From Inquilinus limosus (GTDB lineage Bacteria; Pseudomonadota; Alphaproteobacteria; DSM-16000; Inquilinaceae), in the NCBI RefSeq assembly GCF_002195995.1, contig NZ_NHON01000031.1, forward strand, positions 1 to 64,000: a stretch of 64,000 bases of DNA, read 5' to 3'. Shown in pieces: positions 43,664 to 53,193 of the stretch (positions are counted from its first letter, which is position 1; the number at the start of each line of letters is the position of its first letter). Both the position numbers and the translations under genes were made by a program. The notes below the pieces were generated by a model. That model had not been told where the DNA came from and did no database searches. It saw only the letters and a list, made by a program, of their open reading frames with translations.

Positions 43664-44881
43664 ATGCGACGCGTCGTCGTCACCGGGCTCGGCATCGTGT
43701 CGAGCCTCGGCAACAACCAGGATGAAGTCGCGGCCAGCCTGCGCGACGGCCGCTCCGGCATCGTCGCGGCGCCGGAGTACAAGGAGCTGGGCTTCCGCTG
43801 CCATGTCCACGGCACGGTGAAGCTGGACCCGGCCGACCATGTCGACCGGCGCATCCTGCGCTTCATGGGCCCGGGCGCGGCCTACAACTACATCGCCATG
43901 GCCCAGGCCATCGCCGATGCCGGCCTCGAGGAGAGCGACGTCTCGAACGAGCGCTCCGGCCTGATCATGGGCTCCGGCGGGCCGTCGACCTCGAACCAGG
44001 TCGACGCGGCGGACATCACCCGCGAGAAGGGGCCGAAGCGCATCGGCCCCTACATGGTGCCGCGCTGCATGTCGTCGACCAATTCGGCGACGCTGGCGAC
44101 GCCGTTCAAGATCAAGGGCGTCAACTACTCCATCTCCTCCGCCTGCTCGACCTCGGCGCATTGCATCGGCAACGGCGCGGAGCTGATCCAGTGGGGCAAG
44201 CAGGATATCGTCTTCGCCGGCGGCGGCGAAGAGCTGCACTGGACCCTGTCGGTGCTGTTCGACTCGATGGGCGCCTTCTCCTCACGCTTCAACGACACGC
44301 CGGAGCGCGCCAGCCGCGCCTATGACCGCGACCGCGACGGCTTCGTCATCGCCGGCGGCGGCGGCACCGTGGTGCTGGAGGAGCTGGAGCACGCCCGCGC
44401 CCGCGGCGCCAAGATCTATGGCGAGCTGGTCGGCTACGGCGCCACCTCGGACGGCTACGACATGGTCGCCCCGTCGGGCGAAGGCGCGGTGCGCTGCATG
44501 CGCCAGGCGCTGGCCACCGTCGACGGGCCGGTCGACTACATCAACACCCACGGCACCTCGACCCCGGTCGGCGACGTCACCGAGCTGGGCGCGATCCGCG
44601 AGGTGTTCGGCGACAAGGCGCCGAAGATCAGCTCGACCAAGTCGCTGTCCGGCCATTCGCTCGGCGCCGCCGGGGTGCATGAGGCGATCTACAGCCTGCT
44701 GATGATGAAGCACGACTTCATCGCCGCCAGCGCCAACATCGAAAATCTCGACCCGGCCGCGGAGGGTTTCCCGATCGTGCGGCAACGGATCGACAATGCC
44801 GGGCTGACCACCGTCCTCTCCAACAGCTTCGGCTTCGGCGGGACCAACGCGACGCTCGCCTTCAAGCGGTACGCTGCATGA
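43664..44881 (+). CDS. fabB: 3-oxoacyl-ACP synthase I
   Basis: A 405-residue elongating condensing enzyme. The Cys-His-His triad is visible: [16 protein letters not shown] near residue 160, [13 protein letters not shown] near 295, [14 protein letters not shown] near 330. FabB pairs with FabA for unsaturated chains. I take the ATG at 43664, with GGAG at ideal spacing and the usual length; a second ATG lies 6 bp upstream. fabI begins within its stop (ATGA). Confidence 0.96.
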   Translation: MRRVVVTGLGIVSSLGNNQDEVAASLRDGRSGIVAAPEYKELGFRCHVHGTVKLDPADHVDRRILRFMGPGAAYNYIAMAQAIADAGLEESDVSNERSGLIMGSGGPSTSNQVDAADITREKGPKRIGPYMVPRCMSSTNSATLATPFKIKGVNYSISSACSTSAHCIGNGAELIQWGKQDIVFAGGGEELHWTLSVLFDSMGAFSSRFNDTPERASRAYDRDRDGFVIAGGGGTVVLEELEHARARGAKIYGELVGYGATSDGYDMVAPSGEGAVRCMRQALATVDGPVDYINTHGTSTPVGDVTELGAIREVFGDKAPKISSTKSLSGHSLGAAGVHEAIYSLLMMKHDFIAASANIENLDPAAEGFPIVRQRIDNAGLTTVLSNSFGFGGTNATLAFKRYAA

Positions 44882-45708
44882 CCACCACTTCGACCGAACG
44901 CCGCGACGGCCTGATGGCCGGCAAGCGCGGCCTGATCATGGGCGTCGCCAACAACCACTCGATCGCCTGGGGCATCGCCTCGACTCTGGCGCGCGAGGGG
45001 GCCGAGCTGGCCTTCACCTACCAGGGCGACGCCTTCCGCAAGCGGGTCGAGCCGCTGATCCAGTCGATCGGCGCCAGCTTCCTGGCGCCCTGCGACGTCG
45101 AGGACGAGGACTCGATCGCCGCCCTGTTCGACCGGCTGGGCAAGGAATGGGGGTCGATCGACTTCCTGGTCCACGCTATCGCCTATTCCGACAAGGAAGA
45201 GCTGAAGGGCCGCTACCTCGACACCACGGCCGAGAATTTCAGCCGCACCATGCGGATCAGCTGCTACAGCTTCACCGCGCTGGCGAAGCGGGCGGCGGCG
45301 ATCATGCCGAATGGCGGCAGCCTGCTGACGCTGACCTATCTGGGCGCCGAGCGGGTGATGCCGAACTACAACGTCATGGGTGTGGCCAAGGCGGCGCTGG
45401 AGGCCAGCGTGCGCTACCTGGCGGCCGATCTGGGCCCGCAGGGGATCCGGGTCAACACCATCTCGGCCGGGCCGATGCGCACCCTGGCCGGCAGCGCCAT
45501 CGGCGACGCCCGCTACGTGTTCCGCTTCAACCAGCAGAACAGCCCGCTGCGCAAGAACGTCACCCTGGACGAGGTCGGCGGCGCCGCCCTCTACCTGCTG
45601 GGGCCGCTGTCGACCGGCGTCACCGGCGAGGTGCACCATGTCGACGCCGGCTACCACGCCATCGGCATGCCGGCCGCGCCGCGCAACAGCGAGGCGGCGG
45701 AGGCGTAA
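44878..45708 (+). CDS. fabI: Enoyl-ACP reductase (NADH)
   Basis: A 276-residue SDR-type reductase completing each elongation round, the target of triclosan in other bacteria. [31 protein letters not shown] is the FabI N-terminus, [28 protein letters not shown] holds the Tyr/Lys pair, and [18 protein letters not shown] follows. The ATG overlaps the fabB stop by 4 bases; Met12 is an alternative start. Confidence 0.95.
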   Translation: MTTTSTERRDGLMAGKRGLIMGVANNHSIAWGIASTLAREGAELAFTYQGDAFRKRVEPLIQSIGASFLAPCDVEDEDSIAALFDRLGKEWGSIDFLVHAIAYSDKEELKGRYLDTTAENFSRTMRISCYSFTALAKRAAAIMPNGGSLLTLTYLGAERVMPNYNVMGVAKAALEASVRYLAADLGPQGIRVNTISAGPMRTLAGSAIGDARYVFRFNQQNSPLRKNVTLDEVGGAALYLLGPLSTGVTGEVHHVDAGYHAIGMPAAPRNSEAAEA

Positions 45709-45730
45709 TCCGCCTCCCACACTATCGACC

Positions 45731-45822
45731 CGTCATGGCGAGCCCCGATGGGGCGTGGCCATCCAGGGCCGCTCGCACCGGCCCCTGGATGGCCATGTCG
45801 GCTTCGCCTCCTCGCCATGACG
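45731..45822. repeat. Type A palindromic repeat, copy 6 (diverged)
   Basis: CGTCATGGCGAGCC to CCTCCTCGCCATGACG, a variant in which both TTGC arms are changed compensatorily to TGGC (ATTGCG/CGCAAT to ATGGCG/CGCCAT). Preserved pairing suggests structure is maintained. The only type A copy not in a convergent gap: it follows fabI and precedes a same-strand gene. Confidence 0.85.
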
Positions 45823-45878
45823 AAAAAAGGCCGTGAGCGGACTTCGTAGGCCGCTGATATGATGCCCGCCGGCGGACC

Positions 45879-46187
45879 ATGGGGCTGGCCATGAGGCATG
45901 CGACGGCTTTGCGGATCATCGGCGGGATCGCGATCGCGGCCTGCCTGGGTCCCGGCGCGCCGTCCCGGGCGGCCGAGAAGCCGACCCCGGTCGACGAGAT
46001 GGACTCCTACAGCATCATCTGCACCGGCCCGCATGGCCGGATCGTGTTCTCGACCTCCGACGCCTATGGCGTCTCGGTCGACCCGAGCGGGACGGTCTAC
46101 ACCTACCGCACCGGCTGGCTGTCGGACCGCACCTACACCTATGTCCGGGGCGACGACGTCTCCTGCGTGATCCGGCCCAGCCGCTGA
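45879..46187 (+). CDS. Small exported protein
   Basis: A 102-residue protein with a signal peptide (IIGGIAIAACLGPGAPSRAA). The mature part (about 70 residues) has IICTGPHGRIVFSTSDAYGVSVDPSGTVYTYRTGW, likely a small beta domain, and two Cys. No family recognised. An ATG at 45891 with GGGGC upstream is another possible start. Confidence 0.6.
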   Translation: MGLAMRHATALRIIGGIAIAACLGPGAPSRAAEKPTPVDEMDSYSIICTGPHGRIVFSTSDAYGVSVDPSGTVYTYRTGWLSDRTYTYVRGDDVSCVIRPSR

Positions 46188-46281
46188 CACGGCCGGGGAC
46201 AGCCCAGACCTGCGCCCCGTCCGGTTGAGCCGGCCGCGGCGCCTCGGCTACGCTTCCCGCCGGTCCGCGGAAGGAGACGCC

Positions 46282-46857
46282 ATGGCCAAGCAGTTCCCGG
46301 AGATCTCGCCGGCCCTGCGGGAGTTCATCCTGCGCCAGCGGGTGTTCTTCACCGCCTCCGCCGCCGCGACCGGGCGGGTCAATGTCTCGCCCCGCGGCAC
46401 CGACATGCTGCGGATCCTGGGGCCGAACGCCGCCGTCTATCTCGACCTGACCGGCAGCGGCAACGAGACCGCGGCGCATCTGCGCGCCACCGGCCGGCTG
46501 ACCCTGATGTTCTGCGCCTTCGAGGGCGCGCCGATGATCCTGCGGCTGTACGGCGCCGGCCGGGTGCTGCGCCGCGGCGGCCCCGACTACACCCGCCTGC
46601 TGGAGGCGGAGTATGGCGGCGAGGAGCCGGTCGGCGCCCGGCAGATGGTGTGGCTGGACATCGACCTGGTCCAGACCTCCTGCGGCTTCGGCGTGCCGCT
46701 GTTCGACCATGTCGGCGAGCGGCCGACCCTGGCGCGCTGGGCCGAGGCCAAGGAGAAGCAGGAGGGGCTGGAGGCCTATCGCCGCCTCAAGAACACGCAC
46801 AGCATCGACGGGCTGCCGACCGGCCTGTTCGAGGAGGATCCGGCGGAGGCCGTGTGA
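46282..46857 (+). CDS. Pyridoxamine 5'-phosphate oxidase-family flavin-binding protein
   Basis: A 191-residue split-barrel protein: REFILRQRVFFTASAAATGRVNVSPRGTDMLRIL near residues 14-47, then VYLDLTGSGNETAAHLRATGRLTLMFCAFEGAPMILRLYG. It belongs to the PNPOx-like family of FMN- or heme-binding proteins, whose members are not necessarily the pyridoxamine oxidase. AAGGAGA precedes the ATG. It converges with the lyase gene beyond a type A repeat. Confidence 0.85.
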   Translation: MAKQFPEISPALREFILRQRVFFTASAAATGRVNVSPRGTDMLRILGPNAAVYLDLTGSGNETAAHLRATGRLTLMFCAFEGAPMILRLYGAGRVLRRGGPDYTRLLEAEYGGEEPVGARQMVWLDIDLVQTSCGFGVPLFDHVGERPTLARWAEAKEKQEGLEAYRRLKNTHSIDGLPTGLFEEDPAEAV

Positions 46858-46915
46858 CGCCGGCTGGCTTCGCGTAGCCTCTCCCGCAAGCGTGACCTTT
46901 CAGCATTCCCAGAAC

Positions 46916-47003
46916 CGTCATTGCGAGCGTAGCGAATCCATCCAGGGGCCGGTTCGCGCTGGCCCCTGGATGGATTCGTCGGCTTCGCCTCCTCGCAATG
47001 ACG
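46916..47003. repeat. Type A palindromic repeat, copy 7 (inverted)
   Basis: CGTCATTGCGAGCGTAGC to CTCCTCGCAATGACG. The best example of the full nested unit: outer arms GCGTAGCCTCTCCCGC (46872) and GCGGGAGAGGCTACGC (about 47040) are exact reverse complements, with TTCAGCATTCCCAGAA and TATGAAAAGG inside. The full unit is about 185 bp in the convergent gap between 46857 and 47071. Confidence 0.92.
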
Positions 47004-47070
47004 GCGAGGGATCAAGCGGTATGAAAAGGTCCCGCAGGCGGGAGAGGCTACGCAAAGAGCAGCGAGCGGT

Positions 47071-48360
47071 TCACTCCCCGGCGGCCGCCAGGGCTTGGGT
47101 CAGGTCGGCGACCAGGTCCTCGACATGCTCGATGCCGATCGAGACGCGGATGGTGGCGTCGGAGATGCCGATCCGCTCCCGCGTCTCCTTCGGCACGCCG
47201 GAATGCACCGTGGTCGCCGGGTGGCAGACCAGCGATTCGGTGCCGCCGAGGCTGACCGCCAGCTTGAAGATGCGCAGCGCGTTGAGGAAGCGGAAGGCCT
47301 CGGCCTCGCCGCCCTTGATGTCGAAGGAGAAGGTCGTGCCGGCGCCGGTGCATTGCCGGTCGAGCACCGCCCGCTCCGGGCTGCCTTCCGGCAGCAGCGC
47401 CGGGTAGTAGACGCGCGCCACCTGCGGATGCTCGGCCAGGAACCGGGTCACGGTCTCGGCGTTGCGGCAGGCCGCGGTCATGCGCAGCGACAGCGTCTCC
47501 AGCGACCGCGCGATCATCCAGGCCGAATGCGGATCCAGCTGGGTGCCGATGGCGCCGCGCAGCAGCTTGACCTGCCGGATCTGGTCGCGCCGGCCCAGCA
47601 CCGCGCCGGCCACCAGGTCGCTGTGGCCGCCGACATATTTGGTCAGCGAATAGACCACGATGTCGGTGCCGTGCTTGATCGGCTTCTGGAAGATCGGACC
47701 CAGGAGGGTGTTGTCGCAGACCACGACCGGGGTGTGGCCCTGCTTCGCCCCGATCTCGTCGGCCACCGCCCGCACCAGCTCGAGATCGACCAGGGTGTTG
47801 AGCGGGTTGGACGGCGTCTCGACCAGGATCACCGAGACCCGGCCCTTGGCCATCGCCTCCTCCGCCGCCTTGCGCACCACGGCGCCGTCGACGCCGTCGG
47901 GAAATCCGACCGCGCCGATCTGGAACGGCGTCAGGGTGCGGGCCACCAGCGTCTCGGTGCCGCCATACAGCGGCTGGCTGTGCAGGATCACGTCGCCCGG
48001 CCGGGCGAAGGCCAGCAACGTCGTCGCGATCGCCGACATGCCGCTGGAGAAGATGCCCGCGGCCTCGGCCCCCTCATAGATCGCCAGGCGGTCCTCGACG
48101 ATCTCGCTGTTCGGGTGGTTGAAGCGGGAATAGACCAGCCCGGCATCGGCGCCCGGCTTCGGCTCGCGCCGGCCGGCGGTGTAGTCGAAGAAGTCGCGGC
48201 CTTCCTCGGCCGATTTGAACACGAAGGTCGAGGTCAGGAACACCGGCTGCTTGACCGCGCCCTCCGACAGGGTGGGGTCATAGCCGTAGCCGAGCATCAG
48301 CGTCTCGGGGTGCAGCTTGTGGTTGCCGATGCGGTCCTTGCGGTAGCCCGATCCGGCCAT
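47071..48360 (-). CDS. Methionine gamma-lyase-like PLP enzyme (Cys/Met [16 protein letters not shown])
   Basis: A 429-residue PLP-dependent enzyme. PLP Lys is in [20 protein letters not shown], and [30 protein letters not shown] and [13 protein letters not shown] fit. The N-terminus ([35 protein letters not shown]) places it in the methionine gamma-lyase/cystathionine gamma-synthase-like group. Whether it degrades methionine or makes cystathionine cannot be decided. AGGAGA precedes the ATG. Confidence 0.87.
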   Translation of the reverse strand: MAGSGYRKDRIGNHKLHPETLMLGYGYDPTLSEGAVKQPVFLTSTFVFKSAEEGRDFFDYTAGRREPKPGADAGLVYSRFNHPNSEIVEDRLAIYEGAEAAGIFSSGMSAIATTLLAFARPGDVILHSQPLYGGTETLVARTLTPFQIGAVGFPDGVDGAVVRKAAEEAMAKGRVSVILVETPSNPLNTLVDLELVRAVADEIGAKQGHTPVVVCDNTLLGPIFQKPIKHGTDIVVYSLTKYVGGHSDLVAGAVLGRRDQIRQVKLLRGAIGTQLDPHSAWMIARSLETLSLRMTAACRNAETVTRFLAEHPQVARVYYPALLPEGSPERAVLDRQCTGAGTTFSFDIKGGEAEAFRFLNALRIFKLAVSLGGTESLVCHPATTVHSGVPKETRERIGISDATIRVSIGIEHVEDLVADLTQALAAAGE

Positions 48361-48423
48361 GGGAGTTCTCCTGGATGGTGTTGGCGCGGAGACTACCCCG
48401 GATCGCCCCGCGGCAACCATGGC

Positions 48424-49452
48424 TCAGTGATCGTACCCCTCGCCAGCCTTCACCTTCCCGCGGAACACCCAGTAGGCATAGGTGGTGTAGACCAGGATCA
48501 GCGGGATCAGGAAGGCGACGCCGATCAGGAGGAACAGCTGCGACGAGGCCGGGGCGGCGACGTCCCAGATGGTCAGGTCGGGCGGCACCACATGCGGCCA
48601 CAGGCTGATGGCCAGGCCGGTGTAGCCGAGCACGAACAGCGCCATGGTGTAGAGGAACGGCCCGTAGTCGGAGCCGCGCTGCAGCGACAGCCACAGCCGC
48701 CAGGCGAACAGCACCACCAGGATCGGCACCGGCGCGAACCACAGCGTGTTCGGCCAGGTGAACCAGCGATCGGCGATCGACCGGTCCAGGAACGGCACCC
48801 ACAGGCTGACCACCGCCATGAAGAACAGCACGCCGAGCAGCAGGCGGATGGTGGCGTCGCGGGCCCAGCCCTGCAGCGTGCCCTCGGTCTTCATCACCAG
48901 CCAGGCGGCGCCGAGCAGGCCGTAGCCCAGCACCAGGGCCACGCCGGTCATCAGGCTGAAGGGCGAGACCCAGTGGAACGCCCCGCCGGTGAAATGGCCG
49001 TCCGACACCGGGAAGCCCTGGACGAAGGTGCCCAGCACCACGCCCTGGAAGAAGGTGGCCAGCAGACTGCCGCCGGCGAAGGCCACGGTCCATAGCCACT
49101 TGCTGGTGTGGGCCTTGAACCGGAACTCGAAGGCGACGCCGCGGAAGATCAGCCCCATCACCATGAAGGTGATCGGCAGGTACAGCGCCGGCAGGATGAT
49201 CGAGAACGCCACCGGGAACACCGCCAGCAGCACCACGCCGCCCAGCACCAGCCAGGTCTCGTTGCCGTCCCAGATCGGCGCGACCGAGTTCATCATCAGG
49301 TCGCGGTCCTCCTCGGTGCGGGCCCAGGGGAACAGGATCCCGACGCCGAGGTCGAACCCGTCCATCAGCACATACATGAAGACGCCGACGGCGGCGATCG
49401 CGGCCCAGATCAGGGGCAGGGCATTGGCGATGGTCCAGACATCCGGTGTCAT
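48424..49452 (-). CDS. cydB: Cytochrome bd-type quinol oxidase subunit II
   Basis: A 342-residue membrane protein with about eight or nine helices: IWAAIAAVGVFMYVLMDGFDLGVGILFPWA at the start is the CydB signature, then SVAPIWDGNETWLVLGG, HWVSPFSLMTGVALVLGYG. It pairs with CydA in a terminal oxidase that reduces oxygen to water. Placed 4 bp after cydA; no cydX or cydCD genes nearby. Confidence 0.94.
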   Translation of the reverse strand: MTPDVWTIANALPLIWAAIAAVGVFMYVLMDGFDLGVGILFPWARTEEDRDLMMNSVAPIWDGNETWLVLGGVVLLAVFPVAFSIILPALYLPITFMVMGLIFRGVAFEFRFKAHTSKWLWTVAFAGGSLLATFFQGVVLGTFVQGFPVSDGHFTGGAFHWVSPFSLMTGVALVLGYGLLGAAWLVMKTEGTLQGWARDATIRLLLGVLFFMAVVSLWVPFLDRSIADRWFTWPNTLWFAPVPILVVLFAWRLWLSLQRGSDYGPFLYTMALFVLGYTGLAISLWPHVVPPDLTIWDVAAPASSQLFLLIGVAFLIPLILVYTTYAYWVFRGKVKAGEGYDH

Positions 49453-49456
49453 GGCA

Positions 49457-50848
49457 TCACTCCCGGGATTCGAAGGAGGCGTCGGGCAGCGAGAACGGCC
49501 GCGCCGGGGTCTTGAATGGCTCCTCGCGGTCGGATTCCGGCGCTTCCGGCCCGATCCGCACCAGCTTGACGATGTAGTAGACGGCGGAGCCGAGCAGGAT
49601 GGCGTAGACCAGGACGAACAGCGCCAGCGACAGCAGCACGCTGCCGCCGCCGACCGGCGACATCGCGTCGGCGGTGCGCAGGATGCCGTTCACCACCCAG
49701 GGCTGGCGGCCGATCTCGGTGGTGAACCAGCCGGCGATCACGGCGACGAAGCCGGAGGGCAGCATCAGCACCATGAAGCGCTGGAACCAACGGCTGTCAT
49801 AGAGCCGCCCGATCGCGCGCAGCCACAGGCCCAGCAGCGCGGCGCCGAGCATGAGGAAGCCGAGGCCCACCATGATCCGGAAGCTCCAGAACACGATCGC
49901 GACCGGCGGCCGGTCCTGGACCGGAAACTCCTTCAGCCCCTGCACGGTGCCGCCCCAGCTATGGGTCAGGATCAGCGAGCCGAGATGCGGGATCTCGAGC
50001 ACGAAATCGTTCTTCTCGCCACTCTGGTCCGGCCAGGTGAACAGGATCAGCGGCACGTCGCCGCTGGTCTCCCAATGCGCCTCGATCGCCGCCAGCTTGG
50101 CCGGCTGGTGCTCGCGCACCTCCAGCCCCGCCTGGTCGCCGATGAAGATCTGCAGCGGCGCCAGCACCGCGATCAGCCACAGCCCCATCGAGAAGGCCAG
50201 GCGCGACTCGAGGACGCTGCGGCCGCGCAGCAGGTACCAGGCCGAGGCGCCGACGATGGCGAAGGCGGTGGTCAGGTAGGCCGCCGTCACCGTGTGCAGG
50301 AAGCGCACCGGGAAGGACGGGCTGAACACGATCTGCAGCCAGTCGGACGGAACCAGCGTGCCGTTCGCCACCTCGTAGCCCGCCGGGGTGTGCAGGAAGG
50401 AGTTGGCCGACAGGATCCAGAAGGCCGAGATGGCGGTGCCGACCGCCACGGCGGCCGTGGCCCCGAAATGGACGATGCGCGGCACCTTGTCCCAGCCGAA
50501 CAGCATGATGCCGAGGAAGCCGGCCTCGAGGAAGAAGGCCGTCACCACCTCGTAGCCGAGCAGCGGTCCGAGGATGCTGCCGCCGGCCCGAGTCAGCCCG
50601 CTCCAGTTCGTGCCGAACTGGTAGGTCATGACGATGCCGGTGACCACGCCGACCCCGAAGGAGACGGCGAAGATCTTGATCCAGAACTTGTAGAGCGTCC
50701 GGTACTCCGCCCGCCCCGTCTTCAGATACAGGCCTTCCAGCACCGCCAGCCAGCTGGCGATGCCGATGGTGAAGGCCGGGAACAGGAAGTGGAAGGAGAT
50801 GACGAAGGCGAATTGGAACCGGGACAGGAGGACTGGATCGAGATCCAT
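49457..50848 (-). CDS. cydA: Cytochrome bd-type quinol oxidase subunit I (cyanide-insensitive type)
   Basis: A 463-residue heme-binding subunit. SRFQFAFVISFHFLFPAFTIG at the start and FWILSANSFLHTPAGYEV (heme region) fit the cyanide-insensitive oxidase (CioA) subgroup, as does the short quinol loop region. GYEVVTAFFLEAGFLGIMLFGWDKVP and GWFTTEIGRQPWVV are conserved. AAGGAGAA precedes the ATG. Likely used at low oxygen or when cyanide or sulfide inhibits other oxidases. Confidence 0.93.
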   Translation of the reverse strand: MDLDPVLLSRFQFAFVISFHFLFPAFTIGIASWLAVLEGLYLKTGRAEYRTLYKFWIKIFAVSFGVGVVTGIVMTYQFGTNWSGLTRAGGSILGPLLGYEVVTAFFLEAGFLGIMLFGWDKVPRIVHFGATAAVAVGTAISAFWILSANSFLHTPAGYEVANGTLVPSDWLQIVFSPSFPVRFLHTVTAAYLTTAFAIVGASAWYLLRGRSVLESRLAFSMGLWLIAVLAPLQIFIGDQAGLEVREHQPAKLAAIEAHWETSGDVPLILFTWPDQSGEKNDFVLEIPHLGSLILTHSWGGTVQGLKEFPVQDRPPVAIVFWSFRIMVGLGFLMLGAALLGLWLRAIGRLYDSRWFQRFMVLMLPSGFVAVIAGWFTTEIGRQPWVVNGILRTADAMSPVGGGSVLLSLALFVLVYAILLGSAVYYIVKLVRIGPEAPESDREEPFKTPARPFSLPDASFESRE

Positions 50849-51050
50849 GACAATTCTCCTTCGGCAACCAGCCTGGCAGCGGTTGCCTTATTTCTTGGCT
50901 CGGAAAGAATATGCCACAGAACAGCGACAGATTTCACGAGCGGATGACGTGCCACAAGGCCTCAGCCGGGCGACACGTCGCAGCGCAGCGAAGCGGCCCG
51001 GCATGCTAGGGCTGTTCCTTCCCCCGGAGCGGAGGGCTATGCTCGATCCC

Positions 51051-51845
51051 ATGAGCTTCACCGACGCCCAGATCAAGCGCTATGCGCGCCACATCCTGCT
51101 GCCCGAGGTCGGCGGCAAGGGCCAGCAGAAGCTGCTGGAGGCCCGGGTGCTGGTGATCGGCGCCGGCGGCCTCGGGTCGCCGCTGCTGCTCTACCTCGCC
51201 GCCGCCGGGATCGGCACCATCGGCCTCTACGACGACGACCTGGTCGAGCTGTCCAACTTGCAGCGCCAGGTGGTGCACGACACCACCACGCTGGGCCAGC
51301 TGAAGGTCGACAGCGCCATCCTGCGGCTGCAGGCGCTGAACCCGGAGGTCAGGGTCGAGCGCTTCGCCGAGCGGCTGACCGCGGCCACGGCGCTGGAGCG
51401 GATCGCCGCCTTCGACATCGTGGTCGACGGCAGCGACAACTTCGCCACCCGCTACCTGCTGAACGACGCCTGCTATCTGGCCAAGCGGCCGTTGGTCTCG
51501 GCCGCGATGCTGCGCTTCGAGGCGCAGCTGTCGACCTTCAAGGCGCATCTCGGCGACCCGCACCCCTGCTATCGCTGCCTGTTCCCAGCGCCGCCCGACC
51601 CGGGCACCGTGCCCAGCTGCTCCGAGGCCGGGGTGTTCGGCGCCCTGCCGGGCGTGCTGGGGTCGATGCAGGCGATCGAGACGATCAAGGAGATCCTGGG
51701 CATCGGCGAGGGCCTGTCCGGCCGCCTGCTGCTGTACGATGCGCTGGAGGCGCGGCTGCGCGAGATCGCCCTGCCGCGCGACCCGGACTGCCCGCTGTGC
51801 GGTGCCAATCCTTCGATGACCGACCTGTCGCACCACCATGGCTGA
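51051..51845 (+). CDS. ThiF/MoeB/HesA-family adenylyltransferase
   Basis: A 264-residue E1-like enzyme that adenylates the C-terminus of a small sulfur carrier (MoaD, ThiS). SFTDAQIKRYARHILLPEVGGKGQQKLLEARVLVIGAGGLGSPLLLYLAAAGIG holds the nucleotide-binding motif; DDDLVELSNLQRQVVHDTTTLG follows. CYRCLFPAPPDPGTVPSCSEAGVFG and CPLCG give the zinc Cys pairs. No C-terminal rhodanese domain. The ATG at 51051 begins the conserved region, although a better-spaced ATG lies at 51039. Confidence 0.9.
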   Translation: MSFTDAQIKRYARHILLPEVGGKGQQKLLEARVLVIGAGGLGSPLLLYLAAAGIGTIGLYDDDLVELSNLQRQVVHDTTTLGQLKVDSAILRLQALNPEVRVERFAERLTAATALERIAAFDIVVDGSDNFATRYLLNDACYLAKRPLVSAAMLRFEAQLSTFKAHLGDPHPCYRCLFPAPPDPGTVPSCSEAGVFGALPGVLGSMQAIETIKEILGIGEGLSGRLLLYDALEARLREIALPRDPDCPLCGANPSMTDLSHHHG

Positions 51846-52245
51846 CGGGCCTGCGGGCATCGGCGCGCTGTCGATCGTGGTGTTCGACGGCCGCTTCGAC
51901 CGGGTGCACTACGCGCTGGTGCTGGCCAGCGCCGCCGCCGCCACCAACCGCCGGGCGACGCTGTTCTTCACCGGCCGGGCGCTGCGGGCGCTGCTGCCCG
52001 AGGGCTGGCGCCGGCTGGACGGCGACGCCGAGGCGCAGGAGGCCGGCTTCGCGTCGCGCCGGGTCGCGACCTTCGCCGAGCTGCTGGAGGCCTGCCAGGC
52101 CCTCGGCGTCCGCTTCATCGCCTGCGAGATGGGGCTGCGCGCGCTGGATCTCGCCCCGGCCGACCTGGCCGTCCAGGCCGAGATCGCCGGCGTCGTCACC
52201 CTGCTGGCCGAATCGCCGCGGGACGGCCAGATGCTGTTCATCTGA
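51838..52245 (+). CDS. DsrE-like small protein
   Basis: A 135-residue protein with the DsrE fold: LSIVVFDGRFDRVHYALVLASAAAATNRRATLFFTGRALRALL at the start, and FAELLEACQALGVRFIACEMGLRALDLAPADLA with one conserved Cys near 106. DsrE-type proteins carry sulfur. It overlaps the adenylyltransferase gene by 8 bases, suggesting the two work together in sulfur transfer. The stop is followed by a type E element. Confidence 0.8.
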   Translation: MADGPAGIGALSIVVFDGRFDRVHYALVLASAAAATNRRATLFFTGRALRALLPEGWRRLDGDAEAQEAGFASRRVATFAELLEACQALGVRFIACEMGLRALDLAPADLAVQAEIAGVVTLLAESPRDGQMLFI

Positions 52246-52261
52246 CCCGGTCCGGTCGAGA

Positions 52262-52400
52262 GACCGTTTGGAAATGCGCTGGCGTGAGTCGGCTGGTGGT
52301 GGTTTCGAGAACCGGCGCGCAGCGGACGTTTGAGTCTGTGAGCACCGGAAGCGCAGAAACCGCCATCAGACGGCCGCGCCAGTAGCATTTACAGGCGGTC
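52262..52400. repeat. Type E inverted-repeat element, copy 2
   Basis: A 139-bp copy of the element at 4379: GACCGTTTGGAAATGCGCTGG on the left, CGCCAGTAGCATTTACAG and GCGGTC on the right, same interior. Again the right end stops 2 bp before the stop codon of a minus-strand gene (52403). Confidence 0.85.
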
Positions 52401-52402
52401 CC

Positions 52403-53014
52403 TCAGGACACAGGCACGCGGAACAGGAAGGCCGGCGCCGAGGTCAGCCGGTCGCTGCGGCTGCCCGACGGGCCGTTGGTCGAGATCTGCACCGTGCGCG
52501 CGTCTTCGGCCAGCGGGCCGGCGAAGACGAAGCTGGCGGTCACCCGCGACCGGGCGCCGATCTGCACTTCCGGATTGTCGGCCGGCGGCATGAAGGGATG
52601 GGCGCGGCCTCGGTCGTCCACCAGCACCAGGCTGCCGCCGCGGTTGAGCGACATGGACCGGTCGGACAGGTTGTCGATGCTGGCCGCGACGATGATGCTG
52701 TCGGCCCGGTAGGTGATGCTGGTCAGCGTCATCGCCACGCCGTTCGGATGCGCCTGCTGCTGCTCGAGCCGGACGGTGCGGCCGGGCTCCTGCGCGGACG
52801 GGGCGACGGAGGTTGCCGGCGCCGCCTGCGGAGCCGGAGCCGGTGTCGTCAAGGGCAGCTCCGGCCGCGAGGGCAGCCCGGGCGCGACCAGCGGCTGGGC
52901 CGGGGTCGGGGTCGACGGCGCGCGCGGGGGCTGCGTCAAATCCAGACTCTGCGCCCGGGCGGCGGTGGACGCCGCCAGGACGGCCAGCACGATGCAAATC
53001 GGCCGGAATGTCAT
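52403..53014 (-). CDS. Exported protein with Pro-rich linker and Ig-like domain
   Basis: A 203-residue protein: signal peptide (MTFRPICIVLAVLAASTAARAQ), a Pro/Ala/Thr-rich linker (about residues 28-78), then an Ig-like beta-sandwich (GVAMTLTSITYRADSIIVAASIDNLSDRSMSLNRGG, RVTASFVFAGPLAEDARTVQIST) resembling DUF4352-type domains. Function unknown; perhaps extracellular or periplasmic. GGGAGG precedes the ATG. The type E element begins just past its stop. Confidence 0.72.
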   Translation of the reverse strand: MTFRPICIVLAVLAASTAARAQSLDLTQPPRAPSTPTPAQPLVAPGLPSRPELPLTTPAPAPQAAPATSVAPSAQEPGRTVRLEQQQAHPNGVAMTLTSITYRADSIIVAASIDNLSDRSMSLNRGGSLVLVDDRGRAHPFMPPADNPEVQIGARSRVTASFVFAGPLAEDARTVQISTNGPSGSRSDRLTSAPAFLFRVPVS

Positions 53015-53193
53015 CAGGGCCTCCCGATCTCCATTGTTCGTTCAACCCGTGTTTGGACCTGCGGTTCCGAAGTCAAAAGTATCCGCAAGATGCTTTCCCG
53101 ATAACAAAACAATGATACGGTGGGCCGATTCGGCGCGACCTGCGCGTAAGCCCTTATTGTTCTCTCTGGATCAAAGCCGAAGGAGATAGGCCA

